A DNA stretch of 64,000 nucleotides from Chitinispirillaceae bacterium (GTDB lineage: Bacteria; Fibrobacterota; Chitinivibrionia; Chitinivibrionales; Chitinispirillaceae): the NCBI GenBank assembly GCA_016932075.1, contig JAFGDP010000149.1, positions 30,613 through 94,612 on the forward strand. Direction: 5' to 3'. How positions within the stretch are numbered: the first letter of the stretch is position 1; each line of letters begins with the position of its first letter. The notes under the pieces were generated by a model, which was not told the DNA's origin, searched no databases, and was given only the letters and a program-made list of their open reading frames with translations. Shown here in pieces: positions 41,650 through 50,431 of the stretch. A program made the position numbers and the translations under genes.

Positions 41650-42492
41650 ATGCCTCGGATCAACCACAACATTCCTGCGATGATCACCGGGAATTCGCTG
41701 CGCATCACGGAACGGCAGGTCGCAAAATCGCTCGAACGCCTTTCCACGGGACTGCGTATCAACCGCGCTTCGGACGACGCCGCCGGTCTCAGCGTTTCGG
41801 AGCAGCTCCGTACGCAGGTGCGGGGCCTCAATATGGGATCGCGCAACATTCAGGACGGTATTGCGCTCATCAACATCGCCGAGGGCGCGCTCATCGAAGT
41901 AGAAAACATGCTGCAGCGGATACGCGAACTCGGCATCCAGGCCGCCAATGACACCTTGACTTCGGTCGAACGGAGTTATATCGAAATCGAGGTGACCCAG
42001 CTCCGCAGCGAGGTCGACCGTATCGTGGAAGGAACGCAGTACAACAGCCAGCAGCTGCTCAACGGCACCAATCCCTGGGGCACGGCGCCGGGCGGCGTGC
42101 TGCATATCGGACCGAACAACAGCGCAACCGCCGACACGATACAGTACCGGATCTCGCCGGTCGACGCCACGTCGCTCGGGATTGACCCGGTCACCATGAC
42201 CACGCAGACCGATGCGACCGCCGCCATTACCACGCTGGACACGGCCCTTCGCAGCGTCAATGAACTGCGGGCGAACCTCGGCGCCATGGTGAACCGGCTG
42301 GAGCACGCGCTCTACAACCAGGAGAACCAGGAGCAGAACATGCAGGCCGCGGAATCGGTCATCAGGGACACCGACTTCGCCGTTGAAACCATTGAATTCA
42401 CGAAAAACCAGATACTCACGCAGTCATCCACGTCCATGCTCGCGCAGGCGAATATGCTGCCGCAGAACGTGCTCAGCCTGCTGGGAGGATAA
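41650..42492 (+). CDS. fliC: flagellin, filament protein
   Basis: A 280-aa flagellin. N-terminal INHNIPAMITGNSLRITERQ with LERLSTGLRINRASDDAAGL and C-terminal NRLEHALYNQENQEQNMQAA with ESVIRDTDFAVETIEFTKNQ are the canonical D0/D1 helices; the variable middle is only ~80 residues, so D2/D3 are essentially absent, as in spirochaete FlaB-like and other short flagellins. AAGGAGGGG precedes the ATG at 41650; a longer frame from 41593 lies in the leader. It lies between FlgL and the FliW/CsrA genes. Confidence 0.96.
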   Translation: MPRINHNIPAMITGNSLRITERQVAKSLERLSTGLRINRASDDAAGLSVSEQLRTQVRGLNMGSRNIQDGIALINIAEGALIEVENMLQRIRELGIQAANDTLTSVERSYIEIEVTQLRSEVDRIVEGTQYNSQQLLNGTNPWGTAPGGVLHIGPNNSATADTIQYRISPVDATSLGIDPVTMTTQTDATAAITTLDTALRSVNELRANLGAMVNRLEHALYNQENQEQNMQAAESVIRDTDFAVETIEFTKNQILTQSSTSMLAQANMLPQNVLSLLGG

Positions 42493-42498
42493 AAAAAA

Positions 42499-42594
42499 TG
42501 CAGATTGTAGAATGAAGATTGAAGAATGAATAATGCATCAACAGAGCTTCCGTATTGCTTTCAATCTGCAATCTGCAATCAGCAATCTTCATTT
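42499..42594. repeat. palindromic intergenic repeat, copy B
   Basis: Left arm TGCAGATTGTAGAATGAAGA… (42499-42536) is nearly the inverse complement of the right arm TTTCAATCTGCAATCTGCAA… (42559-42594). The right arm closely matches that of copy A at 26325-26360. As RNA it would fold into a long hairpin just after the flagellin stop and could end or stabilise the flagellin transcript. Confidence 0.65.
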
Positions 42595-42671
42595 TCCAGT
42601 TTGACACCTGAGTCGCGATAAACGATTTTTAAGTTCGGGGAGATTCTTTTACGCCGTGGAGCCATTACGCT

Positions 42672-43091
42672 ATGGGTGATTTCTATAAAAATCTTGTGTA
42701 TTCAAAAGAAGATATCATCTCTTTCCCTTCAGGCATTCCCGGATTTGAAAAAAACAAGTCGTTCGTTCTGGTTTCCATTCCCGATTATGCGCCGTTTGAA
42801 TGGCTGGTCTGCGTTGACGGATCGCCGCTGCGGTTTGCGGTCATCAATCCGCTGATGTTCCGGCCCGACTATGAGCCGCATATTGAAAAAGAGCAGCTTG
42901 CCGACCTCGCGATAGCATCTCCCGAGGACGTGCTGCTGTTCGTCATCGTAACGATCAATGAAAACCCGCTCGAATCCACGGCAAACCTGATCGGACCGAT
43001 CATCATCAATAAAAACAAACGACTCGGCAAGCAGATCATAATTGAAGGTGATCGATACACCACACAGGAACTCATCCTGAGAAAGCCATAA
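42672..43091 (+). CDS. fliW: FliW, flagellar assembly factor and CsrA antagonist
   Basis: A 139-aa cytoplasmic protein with family landmarks FPSGIPGFEKNKSFVLVSI, FEWLVCVDGSPLRFAVINP and LLFVIVTINENPLESTANLI followed by GPIIINKNKRLGKQII. FliW binds either flagellin or CsrA; when free flagellin is used up it sequesters CsrA and frees flagellin mRNA. It lies 3 bases before csrA, the classic pairing. Confidence 0.96.
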   Translation: MGDFYKNLVYSKEDIISFPSGIPGFEKNKSFVLVSIPDYAPFEWLVCVDGSPLRFAVINPLMFRPDYEPHIEKEQLADLAIASPEDVLLFVIVTINENPLESTANLIGPIIINKNKRLGKQIIIEGDRYTTQELILRKP

Positions 43092-43094
43092 AAC

Positions 43095-43355
43095 ATGCTC
43101 GTCCTCACAAGAAAGCTAGGGGAATCAATCCGGATAGGCGACAATGTGATCGTGAAAATCGTCGATCTTGATGGACGTCACGTGAAGCTCGGCATCGACG
43201 CGCCCCGAAGTATCGCGGTAAACCGTGAAGAGATTTATGAGCGGATACAGCGTGAAAACAAAGCGGCAGCAACAATGAAAGACCAAGGGGTACAGAATAT
43301 AGCCGCTGCGCTGCGCAAGGAGAGCCAGGAAGGTCAAACCGGTCCGAAAGTGTAA
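43095..43355 (+). CDS. csrA: CsrA, mRNA-binding translational regulator
   Basis: An 86-aa protein: MLVLTRKLGESIRIGDNVIV and VKLGIDAPRSIAVNREEIYE form the conserved five-strand swapped dimer and RNA-contacting ends. It is about 25 residues longer than E. coli CsrA; the extra C-terminal tail is usual for CsrA proteins controlled by FliW. Its likely target is the GGA-rich flagellin leader 1.5 kb upstream. The gene converges with a 58-aa ORF on the other strand. Confidence 0.97.
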   Translation: MLVLTRKLGESIRIGDNVIVKIVDLDGRHVKLGIDAPRSIAVNREEIYERIQRENKAAATMKDQGVQNIAAALRKESQEGQTGPKV

Positions 43356-43371
43356 CAGCGTTGTCTGCAGC

Positions 43372-43548
43372 TCAGGCAAGTTCCTGCATCAGAATATGCG
43401 TCGTCTCATCCGCAGTGTTGAACCAGAAAATCATCCGGTCATTTTCAACCGTGAAACAGTCTCTGATGCTCTTCTTTGAGCTGCACGGATAGATCTGTTT
43501 ATATTGCTTTTTCGCCCTAAGGATCAGCTTTTGTTTCAGTTCGTTCAT
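43372..43548 (-). CDS. 58-aa hypothetical protein
   Basis: Minus-strand ORF from ATG 43548 with GAGGGG seven bases upstream, ending in TGA at 43372, 17 bases from the csrA stop. The protein is Lys-rich at the N-terminus (NELKQKLILRAKKQYKQIYP) and then CSSKKSIRDCFTVENDRMIF, WFNTADETTHILMQELA, which reads like a small alpha/beta fold. Two cysteines. I recognise no family. It fills most of the csrA-pdxA gap and the good ribosome-binding site supports it. Confidence 0.6.
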   Translation of the reverse strand: MNELKQKLILRAKKQYKQIYPCSSKKSIRDCFTVENDRMIFWFNTADETTHILMQELA

Positions 43549-43657
43549 TATCTGCCCCTCTTTTTGCCTTTACACTATATGTATCGGTATTTTTCAAAGA
43601 GGGGTTTAGCGGTTAAACCAGCGGCATTTCATTGATTTTAAAGGTGATCGCCCGGAC

Positions 43658-44692
43658 ATGAAAAAATCACCCGAAAAAAACGTTCAAAAAGCCCCGGTAT
43701 TTGCCCTGACCATGGGCGATCCTGCGGGAATCGGCCCTGAAATAGCCATAAAAGCGCTCCTGTCCAGAAGGCTTTGCCACGTCAGAACCGTCATTATCGG
43801 CGACCTGGATGTCCTGCTTGTAACGGCCAGGAAAAACAGGATGGACGCGGCGTTTAACGCGGTCTCCGACATCCGAACCTTCTATCCCGGCGTGCTCAAT
43901 GTTCTGGACATGAACAAGGTACCTCTCAACCGGTTCAAGCCGGGCAGGGTCTCCGCGCTCTGCGGCAGGGCCGCATACGCCTACATTCTCAAGGGCATCG
44001 ATCTTGCCAAACAAGGCGTCGCTGCCGGCGTCATCACCAACCCGATCAATAAGGAAGCGTTTAACATGGCGGGTATCAACTTTCCCGGCCATACGGAAAT
44101 TTTCGCCCACGAGACCCGAGTAAAAGATTTCACCATGCTCTTTTACCTTGACGGCGTCGGCGTGGCCCATGTCACGACGCACTGCTCGCTCAGGCAATCG
44201 ATCAGGCTGATTTCAGAAAAAAGGGTACTCTCCCATATCCGACTCCTCAACCTGGCAATGAAGCAGCTTGGCGTGAAATCGCCGCGGATAGCGGTCGGCG
44301 GACTCAATCCCCATGCCGGCGAAAACGGACTGTTCGGCGATGAGGAGATCGAGCATATCGTTCCGGCGATAAAAAAAGCCCGGTCGCTCGGCGTCAATGC
44401 CTCGGGCCCCTTCCCGCCGGACACCGTCTTCATGCGCGCGTTCAGGGGTGAGTTCGACGGCGTGGTCTCGATGCTCCACGATCACGGCTTTGTCGCGCTC
44501 AAGTCGCGCGATTTCGAGCACGGCGTGAACATCACCATCGGACTGCCGATCATACGGACGTCGGTCGGTCACGGCACGGCGTTCGACAAGGTGGGCAAAG
44601 GGATTGCGTCGCCGGAGAGCCTGATAACGGCGATAAAAGCGGCGGAGAGGTTGTACAGGAACAGGAAGATGGGGTTGGGACAGGATCTTTGA
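43658..44692 (+). CDS. pdxA: 4-hydroxythreonine-4-phosphate dehydrogenase PdxA (or PdxA2)
   Basis: A 344-aa NAD-dependent dehydrogenase/decarboxylase. Landmarks: FALTMGDPAGIGPEIAIKAL, GVITNPINKEAF, FPGHTEIFA, a histidine set in HVTTHCSLRQSIRLI, GLNPHAGENGLFGDEE and MLHDHGFVALKS, metal site included. It catalyses a step in the DXP-dependent pyridoxal-phosphate route; the same family includes PdxA2 enzymes of D-threonate catabolism. No other pdx gene is present, so the exact role is not fixed by context. Confidence 0.9.
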   Translation: MKKSPEKNVQKAPVFALTMGDPAGIGPEIAIKALLSRRLCHVRTVIIGDLDVLLVTARKNRMDAAFNAVSDIRTFYPGVLNVLDMNKVPLNRFKPGRVSALCGRAAYAYILKGIDLAKQGVAAGVITNPINKEAFNMAGINFPGHTEIFAHETRVKDFTMLFYLDGVGVAHVTTHCSLRQSIRLISEKRVLSHIRLLNLAMKQLGVKSPRIAVGGLNPHAGENGLFGDEEIEHIVPAIKKARSLGVNASGPFPPDTVFMRAFRGEFDGVVSMLHDHGFVALKSRDFEHGVNITIGLPIIRTSVGHGTAFDKVGKGIASPESLITAIKAAERLYRNRKMGLGQDL

Positions 44693-44736
44693 TGGTATAA
44701 TTGTTATCACCATCCGCAACCGGGAGGACATGCGTT

Positions 44737-46062
44737 ATGAATTACAGGATAAACGCTTTTATTCTGGTCACACTCCTCATCGTCAGCGAAACCGTCTTTT
44801 CATTGCCCCTGCAGGGGCCACGCGGGTTCTTCAAAGGGATGCGCGCGTATCCGTCGATGATTGCTCATGCTCCGAAATCTGCAGGAGGAACGGTGACGCA
44901 CCTGGTGCTGGATTCCGCGGTGGACGAGGACGGGAAACGTGAAATTTACGCGATACACTATAACGAAAATGGCAGGGTTGAATCGGTGGATATAACATTT
45001 ACTATGGCAACCGACACGGTTGAAGAGAAAATATTTTTTTTCTACAATGAACATGACGACGCGGACTCCATGCATGTTAGCTTAACGCAGGATGACAGCA
45101 TAAGCGCCGAACTGCATTGGATTTTTACCGTACCCTTAAATGGAACCTGGGCATCTGACAACTTTGACCGGATGGCCTTTGGGCAAGGCTACAGAAATTA
45201 TATGGATTTTGCCGCCATGTATTGTCCGACTTCGGGCTACTGCATGGAGAAGGACCCCGGTTCCAACGAGTGGCGGTATTACGAAAAGGACTCGGTTATA
45301 AGCGACAATCAGGGAACCCTCATCCACCTGCATTATCTGTGGGATAACGAATGGTCCATCGCGGAAATCGACACGCTGACCATTTCGAATGAACATGTGA
45401 CGGTGGCGATCCAAAGCGACCGGTCCGGCTCCCTATGGCGTCTTTACCGGTACTCGTACCTCTACGATGAGCACGGAGGAGTGATTGAATATAACCGCGA
45501 CAGCCTGGAATCGCTTACTCGATCCTGGCGGCCTTTTGAAAAGCAGAAATACCACCTCACCTACAATGACCATAACCACCTCACCTCCTCCAGAATGCAG
45601 GAGTGGAATTCGTTTACCGGTACGTGGACTTCTCTCGACAGCAGCAGCTTCGCTTTCCACTCCTATACCTATGATGATTCCCAGAATATCATTGTCCGTA
45701 TCGACTCAACAAAGGACTACTGGGATACAGCGCCCTCCATTACAACCCATTATTTCAGCTACCAGACTTTCTCCACTCCCATCATCCACAGAAATGTTTT
45801 CCAAAAAAACGCACGGCAATCGGTGACCGTCTCTTCTGACGGAAAAATCAAACTGCTGTCAGCCGGCGACAGAAACCTTTTCGCCATGCTCTACGGCCTT
45901 TCCGGCCGCTCGCTGTGCAGGATTCCGCTGCATGCCGACCTCCGCCTCACCGATTACTGCGCCCGAAACGGGGTCCATCCGGGCAGCGGCGCCTGTCTCC
46001 TGAGGATCGTATCCGGAAAAACAGGCTGCTCCCTCGGGGAATGGAAGGTATTGTTGCGTTGA
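44737..46062 (+). CDS. secreted YD-like beta-strand repeat protein with sorting-type tail
   Basis: A 441-aa exported protein. The ATG at 44737 (MNYRINAFILVTLL) has GGGAGG upstream and gives a signal peptide cut near FSLPLQG. The body shows repeated patterns of the type 'YNENGRVESVDITF' and 'YLYDEHGGVIEYNRDSLESL', 'YHLTYNDHNHLTSSRMQEW', resembling the YD-like/DUF4595-type beta meanders of secreted FCB proteins. The end (YGLSGRSLCRIPL…) matches the sorting-type C-terminal tail also seen in the VWA proteins. Function unknown. Confidence 0.75.
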   Translation: MNYRINAFILVTLLIVSETVFSLPLQGPRGFFKGMRAYPSMIAHAPKSAGGTVTHLVLDSAVDEDGKREIYAIHYNENGRVESVDITFTMATDTVEEKIFFFYNEHDDADSMHVSLTQDDSISAELHWIFTVPLNGTWASDNFDRMAFGQGYRNYMDFAAMYCPTSGYCMEKDPGSNEWRYYEKDSVISDNQGTLIHLHYLWDNEWSIAEIDTLTISNEHVTVAIQSDRSGSLWRLYRYSYLYDEHGGVIEYNRDSLESLTRSWRPFEKQKYHLTYNDHNHLTSSRMQEWNSFTGTWTSLDSSSFAFHSYTYDDSQNIIVRIDSTKDYWDTAPSITTHYFSYQTFSTPIIHRNVFQKNARQSVTVSSDGKIKLLSAGDRNLFAMLYGLSGRSLCRIPLHADLRLTDYCARNGVHPGSGACLLRIVSGKTGCSLGEWKVLLR

Positions 46063-46333
46063 CCATGCTTTTCGCATACCCTCACCACTGTTATGTAATC
46101 CAAAAAATTTCTTCACGGCGCCTGCGTTTACATCCTGTATCGACGGGCGGCTTGTGTGAGCTTGCATAATACTGCTGATATACAGAAATTCAGTGCCTGT
46201 AATGATGAAACGCGGAGGTTGAAAAAAGAATCCTGCGCTGTCCCTCGAAATTGCTCGGGAACCAAAGCGCAGGGCACACAGGTCACATTGGTTATGAAAA
46301 GACATTCACAAAGGGCACCCACGCGCGCAAATC
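46063..46333. other. intergenic region without a supported gene
   Basis: Roughly 270 bases. It contains a stem-loop whose outer arms CCTGCGCT (near 46230) and AGCGCAGG (near 46267) are exact complements with CCC/GGG inside. Overlapping short frames on both strands have no ribosome-binding site or protein-like composition. Confidence 0.35.
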
Positions 46334-46362
46334 TTGAATTACTCATACAGAGATGCTATATT
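46334..46362 (+). promoter_or_regulatory. promoter of the DUF4160/DUF2442 pair
   Basis: TTGAAT (46334-46339), 17-base spacer, TATATT (46357-46362). The predicted start near 46369 gives a 16-base leader containing AAAGG before the ATG at 46385. Confidence 0.65.
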
Positions 46363-46384
46363 GTAACAAAAGAAAGGTACAGCG

Positions 46385-46639
46385 ATGCCGGTCATTGCAC
46401 GTTTTTTTGGGATCATCATCAAAATGTATTTTAGCCAGCGCGAGCATGGTATTCCTCATTTCCATGCTGTCTATGGAGAATATAATGGTGTATTCCGGAT
46501 AGATACACTTGAGATGATGGAGGGTGATCTGCCTGATCGGGCGCAGAAATTGGTCCGGGAATGGGCTGTACTCTATAAGAACGAGCTTCAACGTATCTGG
46601 ACCGATCAGAAATTCATGCAACTGCCGGGGTTGGAGTAA
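46385..46639 (+). CDS. DUF4160 protein (toxin-antitoxin-like pair, first gene)
   Basis: An 84-aa protein with the DUF4160 core: MPVIARFFGIIIKMYFSQRE, HGIPHFHAVYGEYNGVFRID and LPDRAQKLVREWAVLYKNEL. It is followed three bases later by a DUF2442 protein. DUF4160-DUF2442 pairs are widespread in accessory regions and are usually thought of as toxin-antitoxin-like, but biochemical proof is thin. Short and soluble; the HxH in PHFHA is conserved in the family. Confidence 0.87.
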   Translation: MPVIARFFGIIIKMYFSQREHGIPHFHAVYGEYNGVFRIDTLEMMEGDLPDRAQKLVREWAVLYKNELQRIWTDQKFMQLPGLE

Positions 46640-46642
46640 GAA

Positions 46643-46897
46643 ATGGAAAAAATTCCACGTATTACTGATGTAAAACCTCTGCCTGAAAAACATCTTGAAA
46701 TTCTTTTTGAGAACGGTATCAGAAAGGACTATAACTGTAATCAAGTTATTAAGCGGCCGGAATTCTTCCTGCTTTCCGATGAAGGTTTCTTCCGGTCGGC
46801 AAAAGTTGATACCGGAGGCTATGGCATTTCCTGGAATGATGATGTGGATATCAGTGAATACGAAGCCTGGGTAAACGGCACACTGATTGAATCATAG
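46643..46897 (+). CDS. DUF2442 protein (partner of DUF4160)
   Basis: An 84-aa protein matching DUF2442: VKPLPEKHLEILFENGIRKD, a central acidic/aromatic stretch LSDEGFFRSAKVDTGGYGIS and the terminal WNDDVDISEYEAWVNGTLIE. The motif 'WNDDVDIS…E' near the C-terminus is the family signature. Three bases from the DUF4160 stop, so co-translated. The next 770 bases have no confident gene. Confidence 0.88.
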   Translation: MEKIPRITDVKPLPEKHLEILFENGIRKDYNCNQVIKRPEFFLLSDEGFFRSAKVDTGGYGISWNDDVDISEYEAWVNGTLIES

Positions 46898-47332
46898 TAT
46901 TTCTGCTTTATACTCACCTGCTTTTAGAAGCATTTAAAATCCTGCGTGACCTTGCATAATGCTTTGTATGCCCGGTGATTCCCCGGACCAGACGAACGGG
47001 TCGGCATGTCGTCTACCTCTACCGTAGCCGGCCATGGCAAGGCAAGCAAATACAGGCCAACGCGACCGTGGTTCATCAGAACGGTATTCTAAAAAATTTT
47101 ATTGCACATCATTCCCTTTTTGTGCTATATTAAAATCAGCAAGGGAATAAATTTTTTCAACAGCGAACAGGTTTTCAGGGACGAATGGAAAAAGCAGAGA
47201 ATACAGGAAGCGATATCCCCTTTTTCTGCCCTTTGGTTTTTCCGGTATTGACTTCTCCTTCAATCATTCAAGTCCCGATTGATGACCGTTGTCGCAGGGA
47301 AACCCTGGCGGCGAAGTACCCCTGTTTTTCCG
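46898..47332. other. intergenic region with a promoter candidate and a doubtful 66-aa ORF
   Basis: A promoter-like TTGCAC (47102-47107), 18-base spacer, TATATT (47126-47131) precedes an ORF at 47185-47385 starting MEKAENTGSDIPFFCPLVFP. That ORF runs into the 21-bp repeat tract and has no recognisable family or good Shine-Dalgarno, so I do not call it. It may be the leader of the 47672-48391 gene. Confidence 0.4.
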
Positions 47333-47590
47333 AAAAACATCCGTTCTTCCCCGGCGAAATATCATCTCTATGGGGAAAAACATGAGTTCCAGGGCAAAAA
47401 CAACCGTTTCTCCAGCGGCGAAACATGGGTTCACCGCCCAAAATAATGAGCTCTCAGGCACCGTACCATGGGTTCTCTCCCGGCGAGACATCAGTTCTAG
47501 GGGGAAAAACATCGGTTCCCGGCTAAAAAACATGAGGTCTGGAGCGAAAAACAGCGGTTCCGGAGTAAAAAACATGAGTTCCAAGGCACG
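47333..47590. repeat. degenerate ~21-bp tandem repeat tract
   Basis: About ten or eleven imperfect units related to GAAAAACATGAGTTCC(A/G)GGG, some of 20-22 bases and some longer. Successive units are GAAAAACATCCGTTCTTCCC, AAAAACATGAGTTCCAGGGC, AAACATCGGTTCCCGGCT, AAAAACATGAGGTCTGGAGC, AAAAACAGCGGTTCCGGAGT and AAAAACATGAGTTCCAAGGC. In one plus frame they would encode 7-residue units (KNIGSRL, KNMRSGA, KNSGSGV, KNMSSKA); on the minus strand, units like ELMFFxP. Non-coding repeat seems more likely than a gene. Confidence 0.6.
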
Positions 47591-47671
47591 TTCCGATAAT
47601 CCCATACCTGATGGGCAGGCAGAAGCCCATGCATTATTCCTCACTTCACCTTAAACGGAAAGGGGCCATCT

Positions 47672-48391
47672 ATGGCCGACAACATGAGCAGTGCAGTTCA
47701 ATCGGGCGGACCGGTACAGGAGGACAACGGCTCGGGAGGCGGTTCGACCTATCTCCGTCCTGACGAGCTTCTGCGGAAATACTCCGTGTCGCTCACCAAC
47801 ACGCTGGCCGACGCCGGGATCCTTGCAGCAATGACCGGCTTCGGGTATGACAAGACCCGCGTCAACGAAGGGACCGCCATGCACGGGCAGGTGGTCGACC
47901 TGTTTGCCAGACAGAGAAAGGAGTACGGCGAGCAGCTCGAGGCTTCGGCTGAATTAAAGGATATCTTTGAGAAATCCTATGCCGCGTATATCACCTCAAT
48001 CCAGGTCGCGCGCATCGCGTTTGAAAACGACCCGAACGCCTATGCCGCGCTCATGCTGACCGGCGCGCGGAGCAGGCTCATCTCCGCGTGGTTCAAGCAG
48101 GCCGATACGTTCTACCGCAACCTTCTGCAGAACGGCGAGTTTGTCGCGAAAATGGGCGAGTACGGCTATACCGTCGAGAAACTCTCAATGGAGCATTCGC
48201 TTGTCCGGCAGGTCATGGCCGCCAACGCCAGGCATAAAAAGGAAATGGGGGAATCCCAGGAGGCGACCAAGGTCCGGGACGCGGCAATGGAAAACCTCGA
48301 ATCGTGGATGTCGAAGTTCTACCGTATCGCCAAAATAGCGTGCGCGGGCCACGACCAGTGGCTTGAAAAACTCGGGCTTAAAGAGCCGTAA
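47672..48391 (+). CDS. helical protein of unknown function
   Basis: A 239-aa cytoplasmic-looking protein, hydrophilic and almost all helical, with a disordered Gly/Ser start (SAVQSGGPVQEDNGSGGGST), then regular helices (DELLRKYSVSLTNTLADAGI, VVDLFARQRKEYGEQLEASA, ELKDIFEKSYAAYITSIQVA). Four to six long helices suggest a bundle. GGAAAGGGGCC precedes the ATG. I recognise no family. It directly follows the 21-bp repeat tract. Confidence 0.75.
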   Translation: MADNMSSAVQSGGPVQEDNGSGGGSTYLRPDELLRKYSVSLTNTLADAGILAAMTGFGYDKTRVNEGTAMHGQVVDLFARQRKEYGEQLEASAELKDIFEKSYAAYITSIQVARIAFENDPNAYAALMLTGARSRLISAWFKQADTFYRNLLQNGEFVAKMGEYGYTVEKLSMEHSLVRQVMAANARHKKEMGESQEATKVRDAAMENLESWMSKFYRIAKIACAGHDQWLEKLGLKEP

Positions 48392-48409
48392 TGGTAACAA
48401 TGGAAATGG

Positions 48410-48430
48410 GGGCCGGAAACGTTCCGGCCC
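48410..48430. terminator. stem-loop between the helical protein gene and the convergent immunophilin gene
   Basis: GGGCCGGAA (48410-48418), ACG loop, TTCCGGCCC (48422-48430). No strong T-tract, so an intrinsic terminator is only moderately supported; it may serve both strands. Confidence 0.5.
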
Positions 48431-48554
48431 TTAGGTGATCTGCCTGTTGAAAATCCAAGGACTGGATACCGGTTTTGGCTCCCTTCGTCAGCTCAGGGTA
48501 ACCTCGCTCACCACAGGCCAGCGGTATGACGGCAGTAGCAATTTTGAACAGGAG

Positions 48555-49565
<1,011 letters not shown>

Positions 49566-49626
49566 CATCGATCCTTTCTCATGTATCATTTTTGTAATAC
49601 TCAGTTTCCTGCAGGATTTTATTCTC

Positions 49627-49800
49627 GTCATACCGGCCTGCCTGCCGTTCTTTGTAAAAAATCTTTTTTCCAAATAAGGCCTTTAGGCCGAAGCGGCAGC
49701 GCAGGCAGGTGAAAGGATTCATACTTAGAACGGCAGGCAGGTGCACGCCGGTATCCAGCCGTATATAATGCCGCTGGATTCCGGCTTTCGCCGGAATGAC
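49627..49800. repeat. cluster of inverted repeats, including a common intergenic palindrome
   Basis: CATACCGGCCTGCCTGCCGT at 49629-49648 is mirrored by the right arm at 49727-49754 (AGAACGGCAGGCAGG…GCCGGTAT) with a 5-base insertion. Next come GCCGGTATCCAGC (49748-49760) and GCTGGATTCCGGC (49773-49785). The last hairpin, ATTCCGGCTTTCGCCGGAAT (49779-49798), is of a type I recall from intergenic regions of many bacteria. No transposase is nearby. The region also fills most of the 310-base gap upstream of the immunophilin gene. Confidence 0.7.
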
Positions 49801-49882
49801 AGCCTCAACTCACCTGAGCAGTTACTCATTTTTTCCGTACCGCGTATCCGCTTTCATATTGTCCCTACCCACACGTTCGTCT

Positions 49883-50173
49883 TCAGTCCCAGTCAAACGG
49901 CGACTTCATGGGCTTCTCGTCCGGATTGATTTCTATCGGCTCGCTTGCCGCCTTTTTGAATTTTTCCGCGATCTCGGCCTTTCGTTTTGCCTCCTCCTCC
50001 TTTGCCTTTTTCATCCGGTCGTCCCAGGCAGTCCCCTTCTGGCGGGACTTCATGAACTCCTCAAAATCGCCCTTCTGATGGTCCGCGCTCTGATGGTCCA
50101 CCACCTTGCCTGACGCCGGATCGATCCAGAGCTTTCCCTTACACAGCGGGCATTTGATCTCGAACAACGCCAT
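49883..50173 (-). CDS. small protein with a Cys-pair motif and charged helical tail
   Basis: A 96-aa protein. The start MALFEIKCPLCKGKLWIDPA has one CPLC pair and a histidine pair (DHQSADHQK), recalling half of a zinc ribbon. Residues 40-80 are highly charged helix (WDDRMKKAKEEEAKRKAEIA). The end is acidic/aromatic (KPMKSPFDWD). No signal peptide. I recognise the layout from small uncharacterised proteins but cannot name a family. Confidence 0.65.
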   Translation of the reverse strand: MALFEIKCPLCKGKLWIDPASGKVVDHQSADHQKGDFEEFMKSRQKGTAWDDRMKKAKEEEAKRKAEIAEKFKKAASEPIEINPDEKPMKSPFDWD

Positions 50174-50431
50174 GGTACGCTCACCTGCTCTTTCTATGCA
50201 TCGGTACGGTTGATCCGACGGATATAAAATAATTCATCTCCCCAAGGGTTGCACATCAGGGCCAGGGACACGACACGAATACCACGGAAGACGGTATCGG
50301 AAAAAAATCATTGCGCAGAGCTTTTACATTTAGTATTATTCAACTTCTCTTTTTCCTCCCGATTGAAAAGAATTGAGGAAGCGCGACGATCAAGCAATCT
50401 TTCGGGGGCAGGGTTGAGGAGATCCGTCGCC

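Noticed and set aside
46343..46744. 133-aa minus-strand ORF
   Set aside because: It is antisense to the DUF4160 gene, which has clear family motifs and its own promoter.
47333..47590. The 21-bp repeat tract as a CRISPR array
   Set aside because: Units are contiguous and degenerate, with no unique spacers of constant length, and no cas genes are in the window.
47289..47654. 121-aa plus ORF and 126-aa minus ORF (47264-47644) across the 21-bp repeats
   Set aside because: Both frames are open because the repeat unit is a multiple of three; neither has a ribosome-binding site or a recognisable domain.
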